Shown piece by piece: positions 1 to 7,177 of a stretch of DNA of 43,135 bases. Within the stretch, counting starts at the first letter, position 1. Each line of letters begins with the position of its first letter. Origin of the DNA: Deltaproteobacteria bacterium (GTDB lineage: Bacteria > Desulfobacterota > Desulfobacteria > Desulfobacterales > G020354645). A model generated the notes under the pieces. The model was not told the DNA's origin. It worked only from the letters and a program-made list of their open reading frames with translations, and made no database searches. The stretch spans positions 5,231,823 to 5,274,957 of the forward strand of contig CP070652.1 of the NCBI GenBank assembly GCA_020354645.1. Direction: 5' to 3'. A program made the position numbers and the translations under genes.

Positions 1-22
1 ACTCAGAAAGCTTTTGATTTTC

Positions 23-39
23 ATCCGCCTCCGGCGGAT
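23..39. repeat. Small perfect hairpin downstream of the acyl-CoA ligase
   Basis: A 7-bp perfect inverted repeat, ATCCGCC and GGCGGAT, is separated by 3 nt and followed by a short TTTT on the plus strand. It lies beyond the 3' end of the minus-strand ligase gene. The T run is on the wrong side to be that gene's terminator, so it could be the end of a plus-strand transcript from outside the window or an intergenic repeat. I see no gene in bases 1-192. Confidence 0.3.
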
Positions 40-192
40 TTTACGCCCTGCTTCAGCTGGCATCTTAATCCCAAAATGCTCAATGGCGCTCACAAAAACC
101 TTTCAAACCTTCTAATGAATTTTGAAATTTATTTATGGGACATTACACTAGCGCATAACGGCGGTGATGGGGACACGATCCTACGGTAGGCG

Positions 193-1797
193 TCACTTTC
201 GAATTCGTTCTCGATTAGCGTCTTTTTCGGCCAGTTCGGCCAGGCCGCCTTTCCCGAATTTTTTAATCTTCACGCCACCCGAAAGTTTCGGGAAATCATT
301 CACGATGCAAAGCTCATCGGGTAATTTATGGGGAGCAATTTTATCTTTCATAAATTCACGGATTTCTTCTAAGGTAATTGTTTCCGCCGGGCTCGGAATC
401 ACACAGACACAGATGGATTCTCCCAATACCGGATTGGGAGTTGCCACAACGCAAACCTGATCTACGTTGGGATGATTGATGATCAATGACTCCAATTCGT
501 ATGGGTAAATCTTATACCCCCCGCGATTGATTAAGTCTTTGGTGCGGCCGTAAATTTTAAAAAATCCGTTTTTATCTTTAGAGACAAGATCTCCCATGAA
601 AAGCCAGCCGTCAATAATCTGTCGGCGGGTTTCTTCAGGATTTTTCCAATACCCCTTCATAACATGCCATCCGGAAAGGGTTAACTCTCCGATTTCGCCA
701 TCCGGCAATTTTTGATGGGTTGCGGGGTCAAGCACCCGCATCCGGGTTCCGGCAATCGGCCGGCCGATATATTTTTCTCGAATATCAAGTGAAGAAGGGT
801 AGGGGCACATGGTCCCCAGGCCAGGGCCGACTTCCGAGGCCCCCCAGAAGGAGATCAGGTATACACCCATCTCCTTTTCCACCCGAGTTATTAAACCTTC
901 CGGTGCAATCATTCCGGCAATCATGCCGGCACGCAGAGAACTAAGGTCATGATTCGGTCGTTTTTCATGATTTAGCTCAAGGATATAGTGAGGCGGTGCA
1001 CCTAATTGCAGCGTAACCTTTTCCCGCTCAATAATTTGAAAGGCTTTCTCAACTTCAAATTTATCCATCAGCACAACGGTAGATTGGAGCAAGATGGGCT
1101 GAATCAGAATTGCCCCACAACCATAAGAATGGCTCATGGAAAGAAAGCCGATAAAAATATCGTCCGCTTTTGCATTCACCCCCAAGGAGTACTCCCATCC
1201 GGCCCTGACAGCGGCAGAATGGGTGATCATGGCTCCTTTGGGACACCCTGTGGTGCCGGAAGTATACAGCAGCATGGAGAGATTTTCACCCGGATTGATA
1301 AAAACAGAAGGAGGGGTCTTGCCAACTCCCTGGTCCATTAAACCGTAGAAGGGATAAACGGATTCGGTGCGGCCGTTTCCTGCGACGATAATGAGTTCTA
1401 AATTGGATAATTCTTTTTGCAGTTTCAGAATGTCATTGAGATAATTGTAACCATCCCATTCGTTGAAAATAAAAACTCCTTTGGCCTCTGAATTATTAAG
1501 AATGAATTCTGCTTCGGTTTTGCGATAAATCGGATTTATCCATACGACGATGATCCCCAGCTTTTGCAATGCATAAAACGCAACCATGAGCTCAATAGAA
1601 TTTTTCATATAGATCGCTGCCCGATCTCCTTTATTGAATCCGATTTCAGCAAGACCGACAGCCAGGGCGTCGACCATGGCATTCAGCTCTTTGTAGATTA
1701 TCCTCTTTTTGCCGTCCACCACCGCCGTTTTTTCCGGTACTTCGCCAGCCGCTTTTTCTAAAACTTGTCCAAGGGATAATGATTTTAGATCCTTCAT
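193..1797 (-). CDS. AMP-forming acyl-CoA ligase (class I adenylate-forming), possibly aromatic acid-CoA ligase
   Basis: This 534-residue cytoplasmic enzyme should activate a carboxylic acid to its CoA thioester through an acyl-adenylate. Visible family motifs are the P-loop-like LLYTSGTTGCPKGAMITH near residue 180, the A5-type FWGASEVGPG near 320, the GWLFMGDL segment with its ribose-binding Asp near 400, the hinge YGRTKDLINRGGYKIYP, and a C-terminal lysine in the KLSGGVKIKKF segment. Length is normal for the family. It ends 95 bp from the upstream IclR-type regulator on the same strand, so the two may be co-transcribed. The divergent hydroxybenzoyl-CoA reductase genes suggest that the substrate is 4-hydroxybenzoate or a similar aromatic acid. 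That is a context inference; the sequence alone does not separate it from medium-chain or cyclic acid ligases. The ATG sits behind an AAAGGGACTCC stretch that is a weak ribosome binding site. Confidence 0.8.
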   Translation of the reverse strand: MKDLKSLSLGQVLEKAAGEVPEKTAVVDGKKRIIYKELNAMVDALAVGLAEIGFNKGDRAAIYMKNSIELMVAFYALQKLGIIVVWINPIYRKTEAEFILNNSEAKGVFIFNEWDGYNYLNDILKLQKELSNLELIIVAGNGRTESVYPFYGLMDQGVGKTPPSVFINPGENLSMLLYTSGTTGCPKGAMITHSAAVRAGWEYSLGVNAKADDIFIGFLSMSHSYGCGAILIQPILLQSTVVLMDKFEVEKAFQIIEREKVTLQLGAPPHYILELNHEKRPNHDLSSLRAGMIAGMIAPEGLITRVEKEMGVYLISFWGASEVGPGLGTMCPYPSSLDIREKYIGRPIAGTRMRVLDPATHQKLPDGEIGELTLSGWHVMKGYWKNPEETRRQIIDGWLFMGDLVSKDKNGFFKIYGRTKDLINRGGYKIYPYELESLIINHPNVDQVCVVATPNPVLGESICVCVIPSPAETITLEEIREFMKDKIAPHKLPDELCIVNDFPKLSGGVKIKKFGKGGLAELAEKDANRERIRK

Positions 1798-1814
1798 TTT
1801 GGAGTCCCTTTTCT

Positions 1815-1890
1815 GGTCAGATCATAGGTATTAAAAGGTTCAGCGCCGACGTGAACCCCTATAACCTATGAACCGCTGAACCTGCCTAAC
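1815..1890. repeat. Tandem octad-like AACC repeats with interleaved inverted repeats
   Basis: Between the ligase and regulator genes, bases 1850-1890 read as roughly 8-bp units ending in AACC (GTGAACCC, CTATAACC, TATGAACC, GCTGAACC). Two inverted repeat pairs are interleaved: CATAGGT at 1823-1829 with ACCTATG at 1864-1870, and GGTTCAGCG at 1837-1845 with CGCTGAACC at 1874-1882. The order a-b-a'-b' allows either alternative hairpins or a pseudoknot in RNA. A similar ACCTGA-type repeat lies at 22932-23038. Function unknown. Confidence 0.5.
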
Positions 1891-1892
1891 GG

Positions 1893-2684
1893 TTATATCT
1901 TCAGATATCCCAGATCGGATGAAATCGCATCGCATGTCTTTCGCACCAACTCTATAATTCCATCCAATTCTTTAGTGAGATTGCGTGAACCAACCGGTAA
2001 CGCGATACCCAGCGCCGCCACGACTTGTCGGGTGTAATCCCTTATGGGAGCGGCAATACCGATAACACCCTCTACTGCTTCTTCTTTTTCCAGAACGTAA
2101 CCTTGATCGCGAATTTTTTCAAGACGCAGGCTGAATGCATTTTCATTGGTTAGCGAAAACGGCGTATGTGCTTCCAATGGATATTTCTTCAGGATCCGCT
2201 TAACATCACCCGGCTCGAGGCTGGCAAGCAACACCATTCCCAGCATACCGTAGTGTAAAGGCCGGCGCCAGCCGATATCCGATGATATACGGATCATTCC
2301 TTGGCCTTCGCGCTTGTCGATATAAACCAGTTGATCCTCCATTCTGATCCCCAATAATACAGTTGCACCGGTTTCACTCTGAAGATTGGTCATTGGGTAT
2401 GCGGCTGCCTGGCGTAAAGAAAATGAAGAAAAAACAATTCCGCCCAATTCAAACAGACGCATTCCGAGCACATATTTTTTTGTTTGGGGGTCTTGCTGGA
2501 GATAACCGCGGGCGGTTAGATTCGAAATTAATCTTTTGGCAGTTGTTTTATTGAGACCGGTACGATATACAACATCCGAAAGACTCAATTCTTTATTTTG
2601 AAAACTAAAACAATCGAGTATGTCCAAAGCTCTTTCCAATGCCTGGACTTTGTATATTGATACTTGTGGGCCTTTTAGTTTCAT
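1893..2684 (-). CDS. IclR-family transcriptional regulator
   Basis: A 263-residue DNA-binding regulator. Residues about 10-75 form the N-terminal winged helix-turn-helix typical of IclR proteins (LSLSDVVYRTGLNKTTAKRL, then a wing around GYLQQDPQTKKY). Residues about 90-255 match the GAF-like effector domain, with the characteristic segments GWRRPLHYGMLG and GVIGIAAPIRDY. IclR relatives such as PcaR, PobR and PcaU respond to aromatic acids or their intermediates. The gene is divergent from the hcrBCA genes, and the space between contains TGAAA/TTTCA palindromes, so the natural inference is local control of hydroxybenzoate degradation and perhaps of itself. Whether it activates or represses, and the effector (4-hydroxybenzoate, its CoA ester or benzoyl-CoA), cannot be read from the sequence. 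Confidence 0.9.
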   Translation of the reverse strand: MKLKGPQVSIYKVQALERALDILDCFSFQNKELSLSDVVYRTGLNKTTAKRLISNLTARGYLQQDPQTKKYVLGMRLFELGGIVFSSFSLRQAAAYPMTNLQSETGATVLLGIRMEDQLVYIDKREGQGMIRISSDIGWRRPLHYGMLGMVLLASLEPGDVKRILKKYPLEAHTPFSLTNENAFSLRLEKIRDQGYVLEKEEAVEGVIGIAAPIRDYTRQVVAALGIALPVGSRNLTKELDGIIELVRKTCDAISSDLGYLKI

Positions 2685-2764
2685 AATGTGAATATAAGTT
2701 TTAAATTGTGAAATTTATATCAGGATTTTTTAAAGGTCAATATCAAAATTTTTTAACCCGATTT

Positions 2765-2779
2765 GTTGAAAATTTCAAC
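2765..2779. promoter_or_regulatory. Candidate IclR operator 1 (15-bp palindrome)
   Basis: GTTGAAAATTTCAAC is a perfect palindrome around one central base. It contains the TGAAA/TTTCA half-sites commonly seen in IclR-type operators and abuts a TTGACA -35-like hexamer at 2780-2785. Assignment to the adjacent regulator is inference. Confidence 0.45.
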
Positions 2780-2809
2780 TTGACAATCGGACCGGGATTA
2801 TCATAGAAA
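2780..2809 (+). promoter_or_regulatory. Candidate promoter for the hcr operon
   Basis: A perfect TTGACA at 2780-2785 is followed after 18 bp by TAGAAA (2804-2809), a partial match to the -10 consensus. It points toward hcrB and is flanked on both sides by TGAAA/TTTCA palindromes, which would suit regulated transcription. The -10 match is weak, so the exact promoter is uncertain. The resulting leader before hcrB would exceed 400 nt. Confidence 0.35.
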
Positions 2810-2814
2810 CTAAA

Positions 2815-2837
2815 ATTATGAAACAGTATTTCATAAT
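2815..2837. promoter_or_regulatory. Candidate IclR operator 2 (23-bp palindrome)
   Basis: ATTATGAAA at 2815-2823 and TTTCATAAT at 2829-2837 form a perfect 9-bp inverted repeat with a 5-nt spacer. A further ATATGAAAC half-site follows at about 2836-2844. It lies just downstream of the candidate -10 element, a position suited to repression or to regulation of both divergent genes. Confidence 0.5.
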
Positions 2838-2884
2838 ATGAAACTAAATCATCTCCGAATTTATGACTCATTATTTCCGTGTTC

Positions 2885-2936
2885 CCATATTCCATCATTC
2901 CTATTTATCGAATGTTTCGGTCCAGATGGAATATGG
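2885..2936 (+). repeat. 12-bp inverted repeat in the hcr leader
   Basis: CCATATTCCATC (2885-2896) is perfectly complementary to GATGGAATATGG (2925-2936) across a 28-nt loop. It would form a stable hairpin in a transcript started near 2815. No U-tract follows, so it is not a terminator. It could be a second protein site or an RNA structure. Confidence 0.4.
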
Positions 2937-2970
2937 AAATTTAGCCTGTACCAGGGTAGGCTAGAAGCAG

Positions 2971-3202
2971 TTTCAAAACCTCGTTTTCACCGGTTTGCGC
3001 CTTATTGTCCGCTATAGATCTTTGGCGGATTGAAAAGCGCTAAGTTGGCTGCGCTAAATCTTGAAAACTCGGGCGAACGCCCTCAAACAGTTCAAGATTT
3101 TATCCGCCTTCGTCTGATCAGACTTCGGCGGGACACGCGCTCCGCTTCGCCAAGCGCTTTTGGACAAAAATTCTCAACATTGGTTCAAAAGAGGTTTTGA
3201 AA
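2971..3202. repeat. 232-bp nested palindromic element (MITE/REP-like)
   Basis: The ends are perfect 12-bp inverted repeats: TTTCAAAACCTC at 2971-2982 and GAGGTTTTGAAA at 3191-3202. Inside lie further pairs in nested order: TTGTCC 3005-3010 with GGACAA 3162-3167, AAAAGCGCT 3033-3041 with AGCGCTTTT 3153-3161, AAATCTTGAA 3056-3065 with TTCAAGATTT 3091-3100, and an apex GGGCG/CGCCC at 3071-3082. The whole segment can fold into one long cruciform or hairpin. It fills the space before hcrB and ends about 23 bp before its ribosome binding site. No transposase is present. It is probably a non-autonomous dispersed repeat. Confidence 0.6.
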
Positions 3203-3236
3203 GCAGTTCTAAGGATATTTTAACAGGAGGAGCGCT

Positions 3237-4214
3237 GTGAGGTTACCAAAATTTGAATACTTTGAACCAAAGCAAATTTCAGAAGCTGTTTCCATTCTGC
3301 AAAATGAGCCGGCTGCAAAAATCCTGGCAGGGGGAACCGACCTTTTGGTAAATATGAAACACAGAGTTGAACGTCCGCCCGTTCTGGTAAACATCAAGCG
3401 GTTGGGGGACTTGGACTTTATACGGCAGGACAACGGTGATGTTCGGATGGGTGCCCTAACCCCTCTTAAACGGTTGTATATGACACCTTTGGTTATGGAA
3501 AACTTGCCCGGTCTTGCGCAGGCGGCTTCTTCAGTGGGCTCCTATCATCATCAGGTTATGGGGACCCTGGCCGGAAATATTTGCCAGCAAAACCGTTGTA
3601 TGTATTTTAATCAATCCCAGTGGTGGCGCAGTTCAAGGCCGACATGCTTCAAGGCGGGCGGAGAGATCTGTCACGTGTTGAACAAAAAGAAAACCTGCTA
3701 TTCGACGTACTGCGGTGATATGGCACCGGCGCTGCTGGTGATGAACGCTAGAATTGCGATAACGGGACCCGGCGGATCAAGAGAGCTTCCCATCGAGGAT
3801 TTATTTTCTGAAGATGGCAAAACCCCACTCAGGCTTAACCAAGCAGAAATCCTGACCGAAATTATTATACCCGCCGAGTCTGTCACTGGCATTTGCAGGT
3901 ATCAAAAATTTGCCAACCGAGACAGCATCGATTTTCCGATTGTGGGAACAGCCTTTTGGGCATCGGAGCAGAAAAAAGAATACCGGATTGCTTTTACGGC
4001 CGTCGATCGAAAGCCATTGAGAGCGCAACGGGTTGAGGCTTTTTTAAAAGGAAAAAAACTGGATAAAATTACCATAACAGAAGCTTCCGGGCTGGCAGCC
4101 GGGGAAGCCAAACCGGTAAAAACATCTGTTTATTCTCCGGCGAATAAAAGAAGAATGATGGGATTATTGTTCCAACGTGTTGTCGATGACGCAAAGAGGA
4201 GGTCAATAAAATGA
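3237..4214 (+). CDS. hcrB: 4-hydroxybenzoyl-CoA reductase, FAD-binding beta subunit
   Basis: A 325-residue FAD subunit of a xanthine-oxidase-family enzyme that reductively removes the phenolic OH of 4-hydroxybenzoyl-CoA. The FAD-binding motif ILAGGTDLLVNMK lies near residues 28-42, and a second flavin motif, MGTLAGNICQQ, near 108-118. The diagnostic feature is a cysteine-rich insertion: C121, C137, C145 and C154, spaced 16, 8 and 9. As I recall it, this matches the beta-subunit loop of the Thauera enzyme, which binds an additional [4Fe-4S] cluster and lets electrons run in the reductive direction. Ordinary xanthine oxidase-type FAD subunits lack this loop. The start is GTG at 3237, fixed by AGGAGG at 3225-3230. 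The stop overlaps the next ATG by 4 bp, so subunits B and C are translationally coupled. Confidence 0.88.
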   Translation: MRLPKFEYFEPKQISEAVSILQNEPAAKILAGGTDLLVNMKHRVERPPVLVNIKRLGDLDFIRQDNGDVRMGALTPLKRLYMTPLVMENLPGLAQAASSVGSYHHQVMGTLAGNICQQNRCMYFNQSQWWRSSRPTCFKAGGEICHVLNKKKTCYSTYCGDMAPALLVMNARIAITGPGGSRELPIEDLFSEDGKTPLRLNQAEILTEIIIPAESVTGICRYQKFANRDSIDFPIVGTAFWASEQKKEYRIAFTAVDRKPLRAQRVEAFLKGKKLDKITITEASGLAAGEAKPVKTSVYSPANKRRMMGLLFQRVVDDAKRRSIK

Positions 4215-4669
4215 AACGGGCAGTAGAACTCAAAATCAATGGCGATACCTATGAACTACTGGTTTCTACCCACGCCACACTTCTGGAAGTTTTAAGGGAA
4301 AAATTGGGGTTAATGGGCACCAAACGCGGTTGTGATCTGGGGGCCTGCGGGGCGTGTACGGTACTTATCGACGGAGAGGCTTATTTGTCCTGCTTAATGC
4401 TGGCAGTAGATGCGATTGGCAAGGAAATCTTAACCATTGAAGGCCTGTCCGAAGGTGGTGATTTACACCCAATACAAAGCGCGTTTGTAGAAAAAGGGGG
4501 GCTTCAATGTGGATTTTGCACCCCAGGTATGATTTTGACCGCCAAAGCGATACTCGACCAAGAACATAATCCGACAGAAGAAGTGATAAAGAAAAAAATG
4601 GCCGGTAATCTTTGCCGTTGTACCGGGTATAAAAAAATCGTTGAAGCTATCATGAGTGTCACGGAGTAA
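4211..4669 (+). CDS. hcrC: 4-hydroxybenzoyl-CoA reductase, [2Fe-2S] gamma subunit
   Basis: A 152-residue iron-sulfur subunit. The N-terminal plant-type ferredoxin domain carries CDLGACGACTVLIDGEAYLSC near residues 40-62. The C-terminal four-helix domain carries CGFCTPGMIL near 100 and CRCTGY near 135, together binding the two [2Fe-2S] clusters of the xanthine oxidase family. It would relay electrons from the FAD/[4Fe-4S] beta subunit to the molybdenum site of the alpha subunit. It overlaps hcrB by the ATGA at 4211-4214 and has an AGGAGG site upstream. HcrA follows after 18 bp. Length is normal for the small subunit. Other members of the family (CO dehydrogenase, nicotinate hydroxylase) have a nearly identical subunit, so the specific name rests on the beta subunit loop. 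Confidence 0.87.
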   Translation: MKRAVELKINGDTYELLVSTHATLLEVLREKLGLMGTKRGCDLGACGACTVLIDGEAYLSCLMLAVDAIGKEILTIEGLSEGGDLHPIQSAFVEKGGLQCGFCTPGMILTAKAILDQEHNPTEEVIKKKMAGNLCRCTGYKKIVEAIMSVTE

Positions 4670-4687
4670 CCAGGCAAGGAGGTATAG

Positions 4688-6985
4688 ATGCAAAAAGAAT
4701 TAAACGTTGTCGGCGCAAGACTACCCATGCTGGATGCCGCCCAGAAAGCAAAAGGAAACGCCCAATTTACCGATGATCTTATCCTTGCGGGGATGCTTCA
4801 TGGAAAGATATTGAGGAGTCCTCTGCCGCACGCAAAGATTCTGAACATTGACACTTCCAAGGCAGAGAGGCTGCCGGGTGTAAAGGGAGTCGTAACGGGT
4901 AAGGATATACCCGATCGGCAGTATGGAATTGTACCCATGGCAAAAGATGAGTATGCCTTGGCCAAGAATAAAGTCCGTTACATAGGAGACGAGGTGGCGG
5001 CCGTCTGCGCAATTGATCCCGAGATCGCAGAAGAAGCCGTGGCGCTGATCAAAGTGGATTATGAGGAGCTTCCGGCTGTTTTCGATCCTTTGGAAGCCAA
5101 AAAAGAAGGGGCTCCACAAATTCATGAAGGCGTTAAATACAATACCTCCTTTGCCATAAAAAAAGAATTCGGTGATGTTGCGAAAGCGTTTGCAGAATGT
5201 GACGCTATTTTTGAGGATAAGTTCTACTCCCAAGCCGTCAATCATGCGCCCCTCGAACCGCATGCAGCACTTGCCCAATTCGATCCGTTAAATGGGCAAC
5301 TCACCATCTGGTCCTCAACCCAGATACCATTTTTTTTAAGACGAAACTTATCAAATACCCTGCAGATTCCGGAACGCAAGGTACGGGTTATCAAGCCCAA
5401 GGTCGGTGGCGGGTTCGGTCAAAAAATTGATTTATTCGCCAAGGATTTCTGTGCCGCCTGGTTTGCGATGCATCTGGGTAAGCCGGTTAAATTCGTGTAC
5501 GAGAGAGAGGAAGTCTTCATTTCTACTCGGCAAAGGCATCCCATGTATATCACCGTCAAGACCGGCATGAAAAAAGACGGAACGATTCTGGCACAAAAAT
5601 TTCAAGCGCACGCAGATGGCGGTGCTTACAACAGTACCGCACCGACTATGATCGCGCTGTCCTGTTTCTTTCTTATGATTCCTTACCGGGTGCCCAATCT
5701 GTTCTATGAGGGCTATCATGTCTATACCAACAAACCCGTGGGCGGTGCCATGCGGGGACACGGTATCCCCCAGGCACGCTTTGCCGTTGAGCGGCAGCTG
5801 GATATGATTTCCCAGCGTTTAGGGCTTGATCCGGCCGAGGTTCGGATAAAAAACAGTATTCATGCCGGCGAGCCCCATCCGGCTAAATTTATCATCAATA
5901 CCTGCGGATTTGCCGATTCGGTTAAGACAGCGGCCGACGCTATTGGCTGGAAGGACAAGCGCGGCAAGCTACCACCCGGTAGGGGGGTTGGGTTGGCCGG
6001 TGCTTCATTTCCCAGCGGGGTCAGCAATATGAGTCATATCAGTTCCGGTGCGGTGGTCCAGGTGGGACGGGATGGTGCAATAAATGTACTGTCCGGAGCC
6101 GCCGATATCGGTCAGGGCGCAGAAACAGTTATCAGTCAGATTGTCGCCGAGGAATTGGGTGTGCCCCTTGAGGATATCCGCATTACGGCGGCCGATACCG
6201 GTATCACCCCCCTGGACCCGGGAACTTTCGGCAGCGGGGTTACGGTTAGGGCCGGAAATGCCGCAAGACTGGCGGCCATCGCGGTCAAGCAAAAGCTCTA
6301 CAATTTTTTAGCCGATAAATTGGAGGCCAGCGCTGACGATCTGGTGGCCAAGGATCGCAAGATTTTTGTTAAAGGCTCTCCGGAAAAAGGATTGACATTC
6401 GCCGAAGCCCTGAAGGCTTATCAGTATGCGGATCTTCCCATGCCTATCGTGGGAAGAGGATCATGGATGGCACCGGCTACCGAGCCCACCACCTTGTTTA
6501 AAGAAAATGGTAATTTTGCGCCCAGTTATTCTTTTATGACCCAGGCGGCCGAAGTTGAGGTCGATTTGCTTACCGGAAGGGTAAAGCTCTTACGGATGGT
6601 GACGGCCCATGATTGTGGCCGCCCCATTAACCCGATGCTGGTAGAAGGGCAGCTCGAAGGGTCCGTTTTGGGGGGGATGGGTCAGGCCCTCTATGAAAAT
6701 GTGATTGTGGAGAAAGGGCAGGTAATGAATCCTTCATTTCTGGACTATGGTTTTCCAACCTTTCAGGAGATGCCGGAAATTGAGGCCATTGAAGTGGAAA
6801 CCGATGATCCAATCGGGCCGTTTGGGGCCAAGGAAGCCGGGGAAGGCACCCAGCTATCACCGGCACCGGCTATTGTGAATGCCATCTATGATGCCATCGG
6901 CATTGACTTCATGGAACTTCCGGTTACGCCCGAGAAGATCCTGGATGCTTTGGCGAAAAAGCACAAGAAAGAGGGGTGCAAATAA
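4688..6985 (+). CDS. hcrA: 4-hydroxybenzoyl-CoA reductase, molybdopterin alpha subunit
   Basis: A 765-residue catalytic subunit binding molybdopterin cytosine dinucleotide. The N-terminal domain (residues about 5-130) has the LPHAKILNIDTSKA and YIGDEVAAVCA segments of the aldehyde oxidase/xanthine dehydrogenase a/b hammerhead fold. The molybdopterin-binding part contains KPKVGGGFGQK near 240, AMRGHGIPQARFAVE near 355, and the C-terminal GPFGAKEAGEG with the conserved active-site glutamate E716. With HcrB and HcrC it forms the cytoplasmic heterotrimer that converts 4-hydroxybenzoyl-CoA to benzoyl-CoA using reduced ferredoxin. The start ATG is preceded by AAGGAGGT. It is the last gene of the operon, and only 17 bp separate its stop from the -35 element of the aro leader promoter. 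No terminator is visible after it, so some readthrough into the aro leader is possible. Confidence 0.87.
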   Translation: MQKELNVVGARLPMLDAAQKAKGNAQFTDDLILAGMLHGKILRSPLPHAKILNIDTSKAERLPGVKGVVTGKDIPDRQYGIVPMAKDEYALAKNKVRYIGDEVAAVCAIDPEIAEEAVALIKVDYEELPAVFDPLEAKKEGAPQIHEGVKYNTSFAIKKEFGDVAKAFAECDAIFEDKFYSQAVNHAPLEPHAALAQFDPLNGQLTIWSSTQIPFFLRRNLSNTLQIPERKVRVIKPKVGGGFGQKIDLFAKDFCAAWFAMHLGKPVKFVYEREEVFISTRQRHPMYITVKTGMKKDGTILAQKFQAHADGGAYNSTAPTMIALSCFFLMIPYRVPNLFYEGYHVYTNKPVGGAMRGHGIPQARFAVERQLDMISQRLGLDPAEVRIKNSIHAGEPHPAKFIINTCGFADSVKTAADAIGWKDKRGKLPPGRGVGLAGASFPSGVSNMSHISSGAVVQVGRDGAINVLSGAADIGQGAETVISQIVAEELGVPLEDIRITAADTGITPLDPGTFGSGVTVRAGNAARLAAIAVKQKLYNFLADKLEASADDLVAKDRKIFVKGSPEKGLTFAEALKAYQYADLPMPIVGRGSWMAPATEPTTLFKENGNFAPSYSFMTQAAEVEVDLLTGRVKLLRMVTAHDCGRPINPMLVEGQLEGSVLGGMGQALYENVIVEKGQVMNPSFLDYGFPTFQEMPEIEAIEVETDDPIGPFGAKEAGEGTQLSPAPAIVNAIYDAIGIDFMELPVTPEKILDALAKKHKKEGCK

Positions 6986-7002
6986 GTTGGCAAATTTTTA
7001 GC

Positions 7003-7030
7003 TTGACACCGGTAAAATTCTCGATTAGAT
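7003..7030 (+). promoter_or_regulatory. Promoter of the aro/phe/tyr operon leader
   Basis: A consensus TTGACA at 7003-7008 is separated by 16 bp from TTAGAT at 7025-7030 (T, A and T of the -10 match). Transcription would start near 7037, about 20 nt before the leader-peptide ATG. That short untranslated leader is typical of amino-acid attenuators. The -10 is imperfect, so this is a prediction. Confidence 0.5.
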
Positions 7031-7055
7031 GCTAAATTTGCAGAAAGGTAAAATT

Positions 7056-7139
7056 ATGCGAAACAAAACAGACAGTCAATCCTGGCAAAACTTTTATTTC
7101 TATTTTTATTTTTATGGGAAGAGGATGCCCATGGATTGA
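7056..7139 (+). CDS. Phe/Tyr-rich leader peptide of the aromatic amino acid operon (attenuator)
   Basis: A 27-residue ORF starts with ATG at 7056 behind an AAAGG site (7044-7048) and stops at TGA 7137-7139. Its codons 13-20 (7092-7115) read Phe-Tyr four times in a row, FYFYFYFY, using TTT or TTC and TAT; a Trp codon sits at position 10. The peptide is immediately followed by competing RNA hairpins and an intrinsic terminator, then by nine genes of shikimate, Phe and Tyr synthesis. This is the arrangement of classical leader peptides such as PheL, where ribosome stalling at the regulated codons switches transcription on. An alternating run of both residues would make the leader respond to shortage of either charged tRNA-Phe or tRNA-Tyr. 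The peptide itself probably has no other role. Chance occurrence of eight alternating codons at this site is very unlikely. Confidence 0.9.
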   Translation: MRNKTDSQSWQNFYFYFYFYGKRMPMD

Positions 7140-7177
7140 TTGATTCACAATCGTTTAAGATTGCAAGCCGTGGGCAT
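7114..7177 (+). promoter_or_regulatory. Pause and antiterminator structures of the Phe/Tyr attenuator
   Basis: Region 1 (ATGGG, 7114-7118, overlapping the last Tyr codon) pairs with region 2 (CCCAT, 7128-7132) as a small 1:2 pause hairpin. Region 2 in its longer form (7125-7134, ATGCCCATGG) pairs with region 3 (7168-7177, CCGTGGGCAT) over 10 bp with one G-U pair. That uses the left arm of the terminator and so prevents terminator formation. A ribosome stalled on the Phe/Tyr codons leaves region 2 free (antitermination). A ribosome reaching the stop codon at 7137 covers region 2 and the terminator forms. Confidence 0.82.
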
